From CAZOIA01 sp964579675 (GTDB taxonomy: Bacteria; Planctomycetota; Phycisphaerae; UBA1845; PWPN01): a stretch of 40,367 nucleotides of DNA. Location of the stretch: the NCBI GenBank assembly GCA_964579675.1, contig CAZOIA010000026.1:1-40367 (forward strand), written 5' to 3'. The notes under the pieces are model-generated. The model made no database searches and was not told where the DNA came from. It worked only from the letters and a program-made list of their open reading frames with translations. The position numbers and the translations under genes were made by a program. Below are positions 1 to 6,523 of this stretch, in pieces (within the stretch, counting starts at the first letter, position 1; each line of letters starts with the position of its first letter).

Positions 1-43
1 CTTAAACTGACCGGTTTCCCTGCGCCCGTAGTGTGTAACATCA

Positions 44-75
44 AAGAGCCGCGGGACTTAGCCCGCGCGGCTCTT
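44..75. repeat. GC-rich stem-loop at window edge
   Basis: Two 10-base arms, AAGAGCCGCG (44-53) and CGCGGCTCTT (66-75), are perfect inverse complements around a 12-base loop that itself contains GGG and CCC. It could be a terminator for a gene left of the window, but no T-run follows on either strand, so a dispersed hairpin is equally likely. Confidence 0.5.
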
Positions 76-109
76 CCAATGAGTTCAGAGTTGCGTGCCC
101 GTTCGCAAG

Positions 110-134
110 GCCGCGCAGGCTTCAAGCCTGCGGC
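110..134. repeat. Second stem-loop upstream of tRNA-Leu
   Basis: GCAGGCT (115-121) pairs with AGCCTGC (125-131) around a 3-base loop, and GCC (110-112) can add pairs with GGC (132-134) across a two-base bulge. No T-run follows. The stretch 1-242 holds no convincing gene; the small open frames there overlap these hairpins and have no family resemblance. Confidence 0.45.
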
Positions 135-242
135 TCCTTACGTTGGAATCGGTCAGCTTGAGCTTGTGAGTTTCGTCAACCGGCTTGCACCGCACTCGGG
201 GAACGGTAGAGTTGACAGCCCAAAGCAGATAGCATCTTAATC

Positions 243-327
243 GGGCGAGTGGCGGAACGGCAGACGCTGGGGACTTAAAATCCCCTGACCAATTACGGTC
301 GTGCGGGTTCGAATCCCGCCTCGCCCA
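243..327 (+). tRNA. tRNA-Leu (anticodon UAA)
   Basis: An 85-nt type II tRNA. The acceptor arms GGGCGAG (243-249) and CTCGCCC (320-326) pair perfectly, and the discriminator is A327. The anticodon stem GGGGA/TCCCC encloses the loop CTTAAAA, which gives anticodon TAA. A long variable arm follows (TGACC...GGTC), as expected for leucine tRNAs, and the T arm is GCGGG-TTCGAAT-CCCGC. CCA is not encoded. It reads UUA codons. A TTGACA lies at 212-217, but no well-placed -10 fits it, so I do not call a promoter. Confidence 0.96.
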
Positions 328-519
328 ATAACCTGGGAATTGCGACGACGCACGATACGGATGCACGCCTTAATCTCGTAGTGTCTTGTCTGTTGCCTTG
401 GGCATGTGCGACATTTGACGTTGTGCAGAGCCTGCTCCTCGCCAAAGCCAGATGATTTGCCGCACTGCCCATAGAGGCAGGAAAGCGCAATTCGCGGCGT
501 CCGCGGGAGTTACGTCGAC

Positions 520-593
520 TGGGCGATACTGGACTTGAACCAGTGACCTCCTGCATGTCGAGCAGGCGCTCTAGCCAACTGAGCTAATCGCCC
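520..593 (-). tRNA. tRNA-Val (anticodon GAC)
   Basis: On the minus strand the acceptor GGGCGAT (593-587) pairs with ATCGCCC (527-521), with discriminator A at 520. The D arm is GCTC...GAGC, the anticodon stem CCTGC/GCAGG encloses TCGACAT (anticodon GAC), and the T arm is ACTGG-TTCAAGT-CCAGT. Length is 74 nt and CCA is not encoded. It reads GUC (and GUU by wobble). It converges on tRNA-Leu across about 190 bp (328-519) in which I see no gene. Confidence 0.96.
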
Positions 594-607
594 CACGCGC
601 GCAAGTC

Positions 608-636
608 ATTGTTTGGCAACGATCCCGCCATGTCAA
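608..636 (-). promoter_or_regulatory. Sigma-70 type promoter of tRNA-Val
   Basis: Read on the minus strand, a perfect -35 TTGACA (636-631) and a -10 AACAAT (613-608, four of six consensus bases) are separated by exactly 17 bp. The predicted start falls about 7-8 bases before the tRNA 5' end. Good match by spacing and position; not tested. Confidence 0.7.
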
Positions 637-750
637 TACCCATCGCCGTTACTGTCTGCCGGCCGGTCCGTGACAGAATCGGCGGGGCTCCCAGAAAGCC
701 GTGGCCTCGTCTTTCCCGGAATGGCCTGACGCGGCCCGCGAGCAAGTGCC

Positions 751-816
751 AATGCGAGAAAGTGAGAAAACGCCGGCTGCGACGTGCCTTTTCCACTTTC
801 GCACCTTCGCACCCTT
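751..816. repeat. Short octamer repeats in inverted arrangement
   Basis: Octamers of the type YCACSTTY appear at 793-816 (CCACTTTC, GCACCTTC, GCACCCTT), and one copy in the opposite orientation at 758-765 (GAAAGTGA). GAAAGTG (758-764) and CACTTTC (794-800) can pair into a hairpin. The same octamer family forms a longer array at 37284-37363. The surrounding 637-1046 shows no supported gene: its open frames run over the repeats on both strands and resemble no family. Confidence 0.5.
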
Positions 817-1046
817 TGGGCTGGGGCTTGGTGGATGCTGCATGGAGCTTCCTCCGGCCCGCCGCCTGAACTGTCACGCACCCGCTGCTGGCCACCGGTG
901 GCAAGAAACCGCCTACTCGATCGCCGGGGCTGGAAGTCCTTTCCGGTGAGCCTGGGCAATACGTCTTCTGGACCGGGATTGCCGTATCCTAGTGTTTGCA
1001 GTCCCAGCGCGGCCGCCGGGCAATTCCGCCTGGGGCAAGACGGTCT

Positions 1047-1075
1047 TTGACAGGCCGGCATGCATGTCCTACTCT
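1047..1075 (+). promoter_or_regulatory. Sigma-70 type promoter of the NifA-like regulator
   Basis: A perfect TTGACA (1047-1052) is followed after 17 bp by TACTCT (1070-1075), which keeps the T, A and final T of the -10 consensus. The predicted start is near 1082, leaving a leader of about 55 nt before the ATG at 1137. The -10 lies inside the palindrome at 1066-1085, so a protein bound there would block the promoter. The -10 is weak in sequence, hence moderate confidence. Confidence 0.5.
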
Positions 1076-1085
1076 ACGGTAGGAC
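1066..1085. promoter_or_regulatory. Strong nitrogen-regulon palindrome, copy 1
   Basis: GTCCTAC (1066-1072) and GTAGGAC (1079-1085) form a perfect 7-bp inverted repeat around TCTACG. The same architecture recurs at 2715-2730 and 6320-6339. The site covers the predicted -10 of the regulator's promoter, so autorepression is the simplest reading. The binding protein is inferred, most likely the Fis-type HTH of the adjacent regulator. Confidence 0.7.
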
Positions 1086-1096
1086 TATGGCTTTGA

Positions 1097-1114
1097 GAAT
1101 ACAGAACGGTATGC
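1097..1114. promoter_or_regulatory. Weak nitrogen-regulon palindrome partner, copy 1b
   Basis: GAATAC-AGAACG-GTATGC; the inner ATAC/GTAT arms are perfect. The 12 bases at 1100-1111 (TACAGAACGGTA) are identical to the core of the strong glnA site (6324-6335). Its centre lies 30 bp from that of the strong site at 1066-1085. Confidence 0.5.
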
Positions 1115-1136
1115 TTACCCATCTGGCAGGACATGC

Positions 1137-2699
1137 ATGGCCACCCGAAGGAAAGGACCCAAGGTAAAGGGGGAGGTGAAGGAACTCTCCCTGTTGTTCG
1201 AAATCAGCCAGGCGCTGGACCGCAGCATGGAGCTGCGTGACGTGGTGGGTCCGGTGCTCAAGGCGCTCCACGAGCACATGGGCATGTCCCGCGGCACCCT
1301 GACACTGCTCAATCGCGAGACGGGTGAGATCTCCACCGAGGCCGCCCACGGGCTGTCAGAAAGCCAACGGAGACGGGGGCAATACGCTCCTGGCGAAGGG
1401 CTCATCGGCAAGGTGGTCCAGAGCGGTCGGCCGGTCGTAGTCCCACGCGTCTCAGAAGAGCCGATGTTTCTCGACCGCACCCGGTCGAGGGAACATCTCC
1501 GCAAGCAGGACATCTCGTTTATCTGTGTGCCAATAAGACTGGGCAACGAGGTAGTGGGAACCCTCAGCGTCGACCAGTTATTCTCAGAATCGGTCTCTCT
1601 GGAAGAGGACCTCCGGCTCTTGTCGATCATCGCCTCGATGATTGCCCAAGCGGTCAGTCTGCGGCAATCGGCGCAGCAGGAACGCCAACTGCTGCTTCGG
1701 GACAACCTTCGGCTCCAGGATGAACTGAGGAATCGGTTTCGCCCGGCAAACATCGTGGGAAACTCCAGGACGATGCAGGTTGTCTACGATCTGATCGCCC
1801 ATGTCGCCAAGAGCGACACCACGGTCCTGACTCGCGGAGAGAGCGGGACCGGCAAGGAGCTCGTCGCTCAAGCCATCCATTACAACAGCCTTCGGGCCAA
1901 TAAGCCGTTGGTCAAGGTTAGCTGCGCCGCATTGCCCGAGGCAATACTGGAAAGTGAACTGTTCGGGCACGAAAAGGGTGCCTTTACGGGTGCGATCGCT
2001 CAGCGCAAAGGTCGTTTCGAACTGGCATCGGGCGGGACTATCTTCCTGGATGAGGTCGGCGACTTTCCCCTTGCCACCCAGGTGAAAATGCTGAGGGTCC
2101 TGCAAGAACGCGAGTTCGAGCGCGTGGGCGGAACGAAGACCATCAAAGTGGATGTTCGGATTATCGCCGCGACCAATCGCGACCTCGAAGAGGCCATCGC
2201 CAAGGGCAAGTTCAGGCAGGATCTCTACTATCGGCTCAACGTCTTCCCGATTCACATCCCGCCCTTGCGTGAACGAAGGGTGGACATCCTGCTGCTGGCC
2301 GACCACTTCGTCGAGAAATACAGCAAGGCCAATCACAAGAACATCCGCCGGCTGTCCACACCGGCCATCGACATGCTCATGAGCTACCACTGGCCGGGTA
2401 ACGTCCGGGAGTTGGAGAACTGCATCGAGCGAGCGGTCCTGCTGAGCAACGAGGACGTGATTCACAGCTACCACCTGCCCCCAACGCTCCAGACCGCGGA
2501 GGCCACTCGGACCCAGCACGCGGGCACCTTGCCGGCCACGCTTGAGAGCGTCGAACGCGAGTTGATTCTCGACGCGTTGAAATCATCCCGGGGCAACCGG
2601 GCAAAGGCAGCCCGAGCGCTGGGGATCAGCGAACGGGTGATAGGCCTGCGGGTCAAGAAGCACGGGATTGCCTCCCGCCGTTTCCGTGCCAATAGGTAG
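1137..2699 (+). CDS. NifA-like sigma-54-dependent activator (GAF-AAA-Fis)
   Basis: A 520-residue enhancer-binding protein that should remodel sigma-54 RNA polymerase using ATP. An N-terminal GAF domain spans about 15-175. The central AAA+ domain spans about 204-435, with Walker A GESGTGKE (234-241), the sigma-54 contact loop GAFTGA (281-286) and Walker B TIFLDEVGD (301-309). A Fis-type helix-turn-helix lies at about 487-511 (NRAKAARALGISERVIGLRV). The layout and the GAF segment with RPVVVPRVSEEP resemble NifA. The linker between the AAA+ domain and HTH has no cysteines, unlike oxygen-sensitive NifA. There is a modest SD AGGA five bases before ATG 1137. No nif structural genes are present, and amtB, glnK and glnA lie just downstream, so I infer a general nitrogen-assimilation regulator rather than a nitrogenase regulator. 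The stop codon lies inside a regulon half-site. Confidence 0.92.
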   Translation: MATRRKGPKVKGEVKELSLLFEISQALDRSMELRDVVGPVLKALHEHMGMSRGTLTLLNRETGEISTEAAHGLSESQRRRGQYAPGEGLIGKVVQSGRPVVVPRVSEEPMFLDRTRSREHLRKQDISFICVPIRLGNEVVGTLSVDQLFSESVSLEEDLRLLSIIASMIAQAVSLRQSAQQERQLLLRDNLRLQDELRNRFRPANIVGNSRTMQVVYDLIAHVAKSDTTVLTRGESGTGKELVAQAIHYNSLRANKPLVKVSCAALPEAILESELFGHEKGAFTGAIAQRKGRFELASGGTIFLDEVGDFPLATQVKMLRVLQEREFERVGGTKTIKVDVRIIAATNRDLEEAIAKGKFRQDLYYRLNVFPIHIPPLRERRVDILLLADHFVEKYSKANHKNIRRLSTPAIDMLMSYHWPGNVRELENCIERAVLLSNEDVIHSYHLPPTLQTAEATRTQHAGTLPATLESVERELILDALKSSRGNRAKAARALGISERVIGLRVKKHGIASRRFRANR

Positions 2700-2701
2700 G
2701 A
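2684..2701. promoter_or_regulatory. Half-conserved regulon site upstream of amtB
   Basis: The right arm GTAGGA (2696-2701) is complete, the spacer is six bases, and the left arm CCGTGC keeps only T and C of TAC. The centre is 30 bp upstream of the stronger site at 2715-2730, matching the pair spacing at the other two promoters. It overlaps the TAG stop of the regulator gene. Confidence 0.4.
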
Positions 2702-2714
2702 TTGTTCGACTAGA

Positions 2715-2730
2715 CCTACCATTCGGTAGC
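2715..2730. promoter_or_regulatory. Nitrogen-regulon palindrome upstream of amtB
   Basis: CCTAC (2715-2719), six-base spacer CATTCG, then GTAGC (2726-2730): a CTAC/GTAG inverted repeat with the same CG before the right arm as the other copies. The centre is about 131 bp upstream of the predicted amtB sigma-54 transcript start, a typical enhancer distance. Confidence 0.65.
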
Positions 2731-2732
2731 CC

Positions 2733-2746
2733 GGGGGCAATCCCCC
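2733..2746 (+). terminator. Small G/C hairpin after the regulator gene
   Basis: GGGGG (2733-2737) pairs with CCCCC (2742-2746) around CAAT, 34 bases after the stop codon. No T-run follows, so it is at best a weak or factor-assisted terminator. Confidence 0.25.
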
Positions 2747-2826
2747 AGCGCTGCCGCCCCTCGTTAAGAGCTGATAACTTCCTTTCTTACAAGATGTTAC
2801 AACTCGTCGGCGAACCGCCTTCGCCG

Positions 2827-2844
2827 CTGGCACGCCAACTGCGA
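2827..2844 (+). promoter_or_regulatory. Sigma-54 promoter of the amtB operon
   Basis: CTGGCACGCCAACTGCGA carries GG (2829-2830), ten bases, then GC (2841-2842), with the full TGGCACG -24 element. The predicted transcript start is near 2854, giving a 100-nt leader. Between this promoter and the upstream palindromes lies a relatively AT-rich stretch (2766-2806), where DNA bending would be useful, although I see no clear IHF consensus. Confidence 0.82.
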
Positions 2845-2953
2845 GGACAGCGAGCATTGGCGCGGGGCCGTCCCGACGGTTGGGCGATGCCGCCTGTGTT
2901 CGGGCCAGCCTGAATGGGAAAGGCCGGCAGATGAACCCGACAAAGGAGTCGCA

Positions 2954-4441
2954 GTGACTATGCCAGGAAAGACTGTCTCCAACAAAAGACACAACCCAAG
3001 CGGCGCGCCGGGCAAGAAGTCTGAAATGGCCAGGTGGATCAGCGCGGTGGGTGTCGCTTTGCTGCTGCTCGGGCCGACGTCACGAGCGATGGCTGAGGGC
3101 GCGACGGGCGAGACAACGACAACGGGTCTGGCGGAAGCAACGGAGGCGCTTCAGAACAACATCAACGTCGTCTGGACGCTCATCGCCGCGGTTCTGGTCT
3201 TCTCCATGCAGGCCGGGTTCGCCATGGTTGAGGCCGGGTTCACCCGCGCTAAGAATACGGTGAACATCCTGATGAAGAACCTCATGGACTTCTCCGTGGG
3301 GTCGGTTGCGTTCTTCCTGATCGGGTTCGGCCTGATGTTCGGGGTCACGCGGACCGGCTGGTTCGGAACCACGCTGTTTGGCCTGAGCGGCATCACGGGA
3401 TCGGAGGACGGAACCGAATGGGGTTACACGTTCCTGATCTTCCAGACAGTGTTTGCCGCCACGGCGGCGACCATCGTGTCCGGGGCGATGGCGGAGCGAA
3501 CCAGGTTCGTGGGCTATCTCATATACAGTGCCGCCATCTCCGTCCTGATCTATCCGGTCTTCGGGAAGTGGGCGTGGGGTTCGCTCCTGCTCGACGATGG
3601 AGCCGGCTGGCTCGAGGGTCTGGGGACAGGGGCGTTCTGCGACTTCGCCGGCTCGACGGTTGTGCACTCGGTGGGCGGCTGGCTCGCTCTGGCTGGCGCT
3701 ATCGCCCTTGGGCCACGTCTGGGCAAGTACGGCCCAGATGGCCGACCGAGGGCGATCCCCGGTCACAGCTTCTCACTGGCCGCCCTCGGGGTGTTCATCC
3801 TCTGGTTCGGGTGGTTCGGGTTCAACCCCGGCAGCACCACCGTGGGCAACGGCGAGATCGGCCGGGTCGCGGTCACAACGAACCTCGCCGCCGCCGCGGC
3901 CGCCATCACGGCCATGAGTAGTTCCTGGGTTTTGTTTAGGAAACCTGAGGGCTCGATGACGATGAATGGGGCACTGGCCGGCCTGGTGGCGATCACTGCC
4001 CCGTGCTACACGGTCACGCCCGGGGGGGCTGTGATCATCGGCCTGATCGCAGGTGTCCTGGTCGTGCTCAGTGTCGTTTTTATCGACCGGGTATTGAAGG
4101 TGGACGACCCCGTGGGTGCGGTCAGTGTCCACGGCGTGTGTGGGCTCTGGGGCACGCTGTCCTGCGGCCTGTTCAATGCCGAGGTGGTAATCAACCCGAG
4201 CGACGCCACGGTGGCCAGTACCGGCCTGTTCTACGGTGGCGGACTGAGCCAGTTGCTCAGCCAGTTCATCGGGGCCGCCGCAGCGTTCGTGTGGGCGTTT
4301 GGCCTTGGACTGGCGTTGTTCTACGCCATCAAGACAACCGTCGGCCTACGCGTATCCCCTGAAGAGGAGCTCAGAGGTCTGGACATCGGCGAGCACGGGA
4401 TGGAGGCCTACAGTGGCTTCCAGATCTTCACCACCACCTGA
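2954..4441 (+). CDS. amtB: Ammonium transporter AmtB
   Basis: Amt/Rh-family ammonium channel of 495 residues in the inner membrane. A signal peptide is visible (hydrophobic core about 31-40, cleavage near AMA at 45-47), followed by about eleven membrane segments. The pore twin histidines are seen as VVHSVGG (H238) and SVHGVCG (H393). Other family hallmarks are the first-helix segment with AGFAMVEAG and the DDPVGA motif. AGGAG (2944-2948) lies 5 bases before GTG 2954 and 11 before ATG 2960, so the start could be either; a later ATG at 3026 would begin just before the signal peptide. The P-II gene follows after 24 bp, the classic amtB-glnK pairing in which P-II plugs the channel. It is preceded by a sigma-54 promoter and paired palindromes, so expression under nitrogen limitation is predicted. 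Confidence 0.96.
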   Translation: MTMPGKTVSNKRHNPSGAPGKKSEMARWISAVGVALLLLGPTSRAMAEGATGETTTTGLAEATEALQNNINVVWTLIAAVLVFSMQAGFAMVEAGFTRAKNTVNILMKNLMDFSVGSVAFFLIGFGLMFGVTRTGWFGTTLFGLSGITGSEDGTEWGYTFLIFQTVFAATAATIVSGAMAERTRFVGYLIYSAAISVLIYPVFGKWAWGSLLLDDGAGWLEGLGTGAFCDFAGSTVVHSVGGWLALAGAIALGPRLGKYGPDGRPRAIPGHSFSLAALGVFILWFGWFGFNPGSTTVGNGEIGRVAVTTNLAAAAAAITAMSSSWVLFRKPEGSMTMNGALAGLVAITAPCYTVTPGGAVIIGLIAGVLVVLSVVFIDRVLKVDDPVGAVSVHGVCGLWGTLSCGLFNAEVVINPSDATVASTGLFYGGGLSQLLSQFIGAAAAFVWAFGLGLALFYAIKTTVGLRVSPEEELRGLDIGEHGMEAYSGFQIFTTT

Positions 4442-4465
4442 CCATGAGAACAGGAACGTAAGAGG

Positions 4466-4807
4466 ATGAAGCTCATTATCGCGTATATACAACCCGAGAG
4501 GCTGAACGACGTTAAACAAGCGCTCTACAAGGCAGAAGTGTTCAAGATGTCGGTGACGAACGCCGTCGGCTGCGGCCAGCAAGCCGGTTTTCACGAATCG
4601 TACCGCGGCGCCGACATCGAGGTGAATCTGCTGAAGAAGGTTCGGCTGGAGATCGCGGTCAACGAGGACTTCGTCAAGCCCACGGTGGACGCTATCATAG
4701 CAGGCGCCCGCACCGGCCAGATCGGAGATGGTAAGATCTTCATCCTCGACCTGCCGGAATGCATGCGCATTCGGACCGGCGAGACCGGACAAGGAGCGAT
4801 TGGATGA
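4466..4807 (+). CDS. glnK: P-II nitrogen regulatory protein (GlnK-type), Tyr51 replaced
   Basis: A 113-residue P-II signal protein, a trimer that senses 2-oxoglutarate and ATP/ADP and binds AmtB and other targets. The N-terminal strand is MKLIIAYIQPERL; the T-loop includes SYRGADIEVN (45-54); the C-terminal nucleotide-binding signatures TGQIGDGKIF and RIRTGE are intact. Aligned without gaps to E. coli GlnB/GlnK, the conserved Tyr46 is kept but Tyr51, the uridylylation site, is Ile51. Canonical uridylylation therefore appears impossible. The T-loop also starts GCGQQAG rather than GFGRQKG. AGGA (4452-4455) lies 10 bases before the ATG. It is co-transcribed with amtB (24 bp gap). The symbol glnK rests on this linkage. 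Confidence 0.93.
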   Translation: MKLIIAYIQPERLNDVKQALYKAEVFKMSVTNAVGCGQQAGFHESYRGADIEVNLLKKVRLEIAVNEDFVKPTVDAIIAGARTGQIGDGKIFILDLPECMRIRTGETGQGAIG

Positions 4808-4877
4808 CAGAACGGGAAACGTGGCGAGTGGATACGGGACACAGTGCTTGGATAAGAATGTTTGGAAGGAGACAATC

Positions 4878-5057
4878 ATGAGGAGACTCCCACGCGCGGC
4901 TAAGCTTGCGACAATCCTGGCCACGGGTACTATCCTCACCACGGCAGGCGGTTGTATCGGCGACAACTTCTGGGCCATCAGGGCGGACGAGATCGCGAGT
5001 GGCCTGATCACCGGCGTGGTCAATCTCGTCCTGGCGCCGACGGGTATCCAAATCTAG
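4878..5057 (+). CDS. Small predicted lipoprotein, unknown function
   Basis: A 59-residue protein starting at ATG 4878, chosen because the strong SD GGAAGGAG (4864-4871) sits 6 bases before it. An upstream in-frame extension would overlap glnK out of frame and is rejected. The N-terminus RRLPRAAK, a hydrophobic stretch (about 10-22) and AGGC (Cys26) look like a lipoprotein signal. The mature part is only about 34 residues and ends in a hydrophobic helix-like segment (SGLITGVVNLVLAPTGIQI). I do not recognise a family. It sits in the amtB-glnK operon 70 bp after glnK and 84 bp before the outer-membrane barrel gene, so an envelope role linked to nitrogen uptake is possible. Confidence 0.65.
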   Translation: MRRLPRAAKLATILATGTILTTAGGCIGDNFWAIRADEIASGLITGVVNLVLAPTGIQI

Positions 5058-5141
5058 ACGCGCCAATTCGCGGGGAAGGCAAGGAGCCCGATCTTTGCCT
5101 GCGGCTGCGTGCCGATTCCTACCCGAAAGGAGGCAGATCTG

Positions 5142-6203
5142 ATGATCCAGCGCAATCAGAGAGCTACGTCCGGGTGGGTTGCTACCCTGACGGCCGTGAT
5201 CGCCGTCGGCTCAGGTGCGGGGCCGTTGGCAATGGCGGCCGACCCGAGCCCGTTCGAACTGAATCCGGCCCGACTGGCCGCGGACACGGATCCAGCGCCC
5301 GGTCTCATGCTGGCCCAGGCGACCGAGCCCACTGAGCCCGTGGCGCAGCGCGTCGAACTCGAGACCGCGGAAGAGACCGAGGAGCCCGCTCTGCCGATCG
5401 GTTTCGGTCTCAGCTACGCCCTCTACACGGACTACATCTTCCGCGGGGTGAATTTCTCGGAATACGATGGCGAGGGTCGCGAGAAGCTCAATCACCAGTT
5501 GGATGTGTATATCGAGTATGATACCGGTGATTTCGGCACGATCGGCTTCGAGACCTGGTTCGAGTGGTTCGCCGGCCAGAAGAAGATCGACCCGGACCGC
5601 GGTGGGCAGAATCTCCAGGAAGTAGACTATGTCATCTACTGGGGCTACCCGATCGATCAGATCGCGACGGACCTGACGCTCGGGTATATCTTCTACCAGT
5701 TCCCGAACCTGGCTCACTCACTGCGCCAGGACAGTGCCCGCGGCAACAATAACGACGACCGCACGCACGAGTACTGGTTCTCCCTGGAGCACAACGACGC
5801 CTGGATGTGGAAGGGACTGTTCCCGGACAATGAGGATGGCGTCCTGAACCCGTCGTTCTTCTTTGCCCATGACGTCGGAGCGATCCCCGGGGTATGGATG
5901 GAGTTCGGTCTTAGCCACGGTTTCGCCATTCCCGGGGTGGACAATCTGACCATCACACCGGGCTGGACCTTGTGCGTTGATGGCGACTACTGGACGCGTG
6001 GCTTCAAACTGGCCGGCGACCAGTGGTCCTTGGTTGCCGAGTATGACCTGACGCCTGTGCTGCGGCTACCCGCGTGGGCCGGCAACGTCAGCATCACCGG
6101 CGAGCTCTACTTCTTCAATGCCTTCGGCAACATGGAGGACAGTCACACGATCCAGGACGAGTTCTGGGGCGGTATGACGGTCAACTGGGCCTGGGGCGGC
6201 TAG
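5142..6203 (+). CDS. TorF-like outer-membrane beta-barrel protein
   Basis: A 353-residue exported protein. The start at ATG 5142 is chosen because AAAGGAGG (5126-5133) lies 8 bases upstream; an earlier ATG at 5109 has no such site. Signal peptide 1-33 (cleavage after AMA), an acidic Pro/Glu-rich linker to about 85, then alternating aromatic strands beginning SYALYTDYIFRGVNFSEYDG, the TDYxFRG pattern of TorF/porin-like barrels, and ending on an aromatic strand (TVNWAWGG). It probably lets solutes cross the outer membrane; linkage to amtB and glnK suggests ammonium or small nitrogen compounds, but substrate is inference. It is the last gene before the glnA promoter region. Family assignment is by pattern and could be another small barrel family. 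Confidence 0.7.
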   Translation: MIQRNQRATSGWVATLTAVIAVGSGAGPLAMAADPSPFELNPARLAADTDPAPGLMLAQATEPTEPVAQRVELETAEETEEPALPIGFGLSYALYTDYIFRGVNFSEYDGEGREKLNHQLDVYIEYDTGDFGTIGFETWFEWFAGQKKIDPDRGGQNLQEVDYVIYWGYPIDQIATDLTLGYIFYQFPNLAHSLRQDSARGNNNDDRTHEYWFSLEHNDAWMWKGLFPDNEDGVLNPSFFFAHDVGAIPGVWMEFGLSHGFAIPGVDNLTITPGWTLCVDGDYWTRGFKLAGDQWSLVAEYDLTPVLRLPAWAGNVSITGELYFFNAFGNMEDSHTIQDEFWGGMTVNWAWGG

Positions 6204-6289
6204 CGCTCCGGCCTACGTTTGCCGTTTTGGTGCTGGGAATCACGGGCGATTACGTTTGCCTCCCTAACGACGATGGACAGGCTCTCAAG

Positions 6290-6307
6290 AGCTACCGATT
6301 TGTATGT
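6290..6307. promoter_or_regulatory. Weak regulon palindrome upstream of glnA
   Basis: AGCTAC-CGATTT-GTATGT: TAC/GTA arms around a six-base spacer. Read on the other strand the spacer is AAATCG followed by GTAG, so it shares the NNNNCG-GTA pattern. Its centre is 31 bp upstream of the strong site at 6320-6339. Confidence 0.45.
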
Positions 6308-6319
6308 CTTACCGCGGCA

Positions 6320-6339
6320 ATCCTACAGAACGGTAGGAT
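6320..6339. promoter_or_regulatory. Strong nitrogen-regulon palindrome upstream of glnA
   Basis: ATCCTAC (6320-6326) and GTAGGAT (6333-6339) form a perfect 7-bp inverted repeat around AGAACG. The arms match the strong site upstream of the regulator at six of seven positions. The centre is about 116 bp upstream of the predicted sigma-54 start, a classic enhancer position. Confidence 0.72.
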
Positions 6340-6418
6340 CCTTGTGGCGACTTACGGCCGGGCAGCCCGTATCTTCTGCTTTTTAGGAACGTTATGAAAA
6401 CCGTCTTGCGCTGTCGTC

Positions 6419-6436
6419 TTGGCACGAGAACTGCTT
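6419..6436 (+). promoter_or_regulatory. Sigma-54 promoter of glnA
   Basis: TTGGCACGAGAACTGCTT holds GG (6421-6422), ten bases, then GC (6433-6434), with a complete TTGGCACG -24 element. It closely resembles the amtB promoter at 2827-2844 (shared TGGCACG, AA and CTGC). The predicted start is near 6446, leaving a leader of about 154 nt before the glnA ATG. Confidence 0.85.
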
Positions 6437-6523
6437 AAGCTGTGAGCAAAGAAGGCAGGAAGGTAGATCTCTAGCCAACGAGCTTTTGCAGGCTTGCCGC
6501 CGATGGTCAGAGGTCTGGTTGAA

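Noticed and set aside
212..240. TTGACA upstream of tRNA-Leu as a promoter
   Set aside because: The only -10-like boxes at proper spacing would start transcription inside the mature tRNA.
633..1061. 142-codon minus-strand frame upstream of the regulator
   Set aside because: It runs across the octamer repeats and the tRNA-Val promoter side, with low-complexity Arg/Pro-rich translation and no ribosome site.
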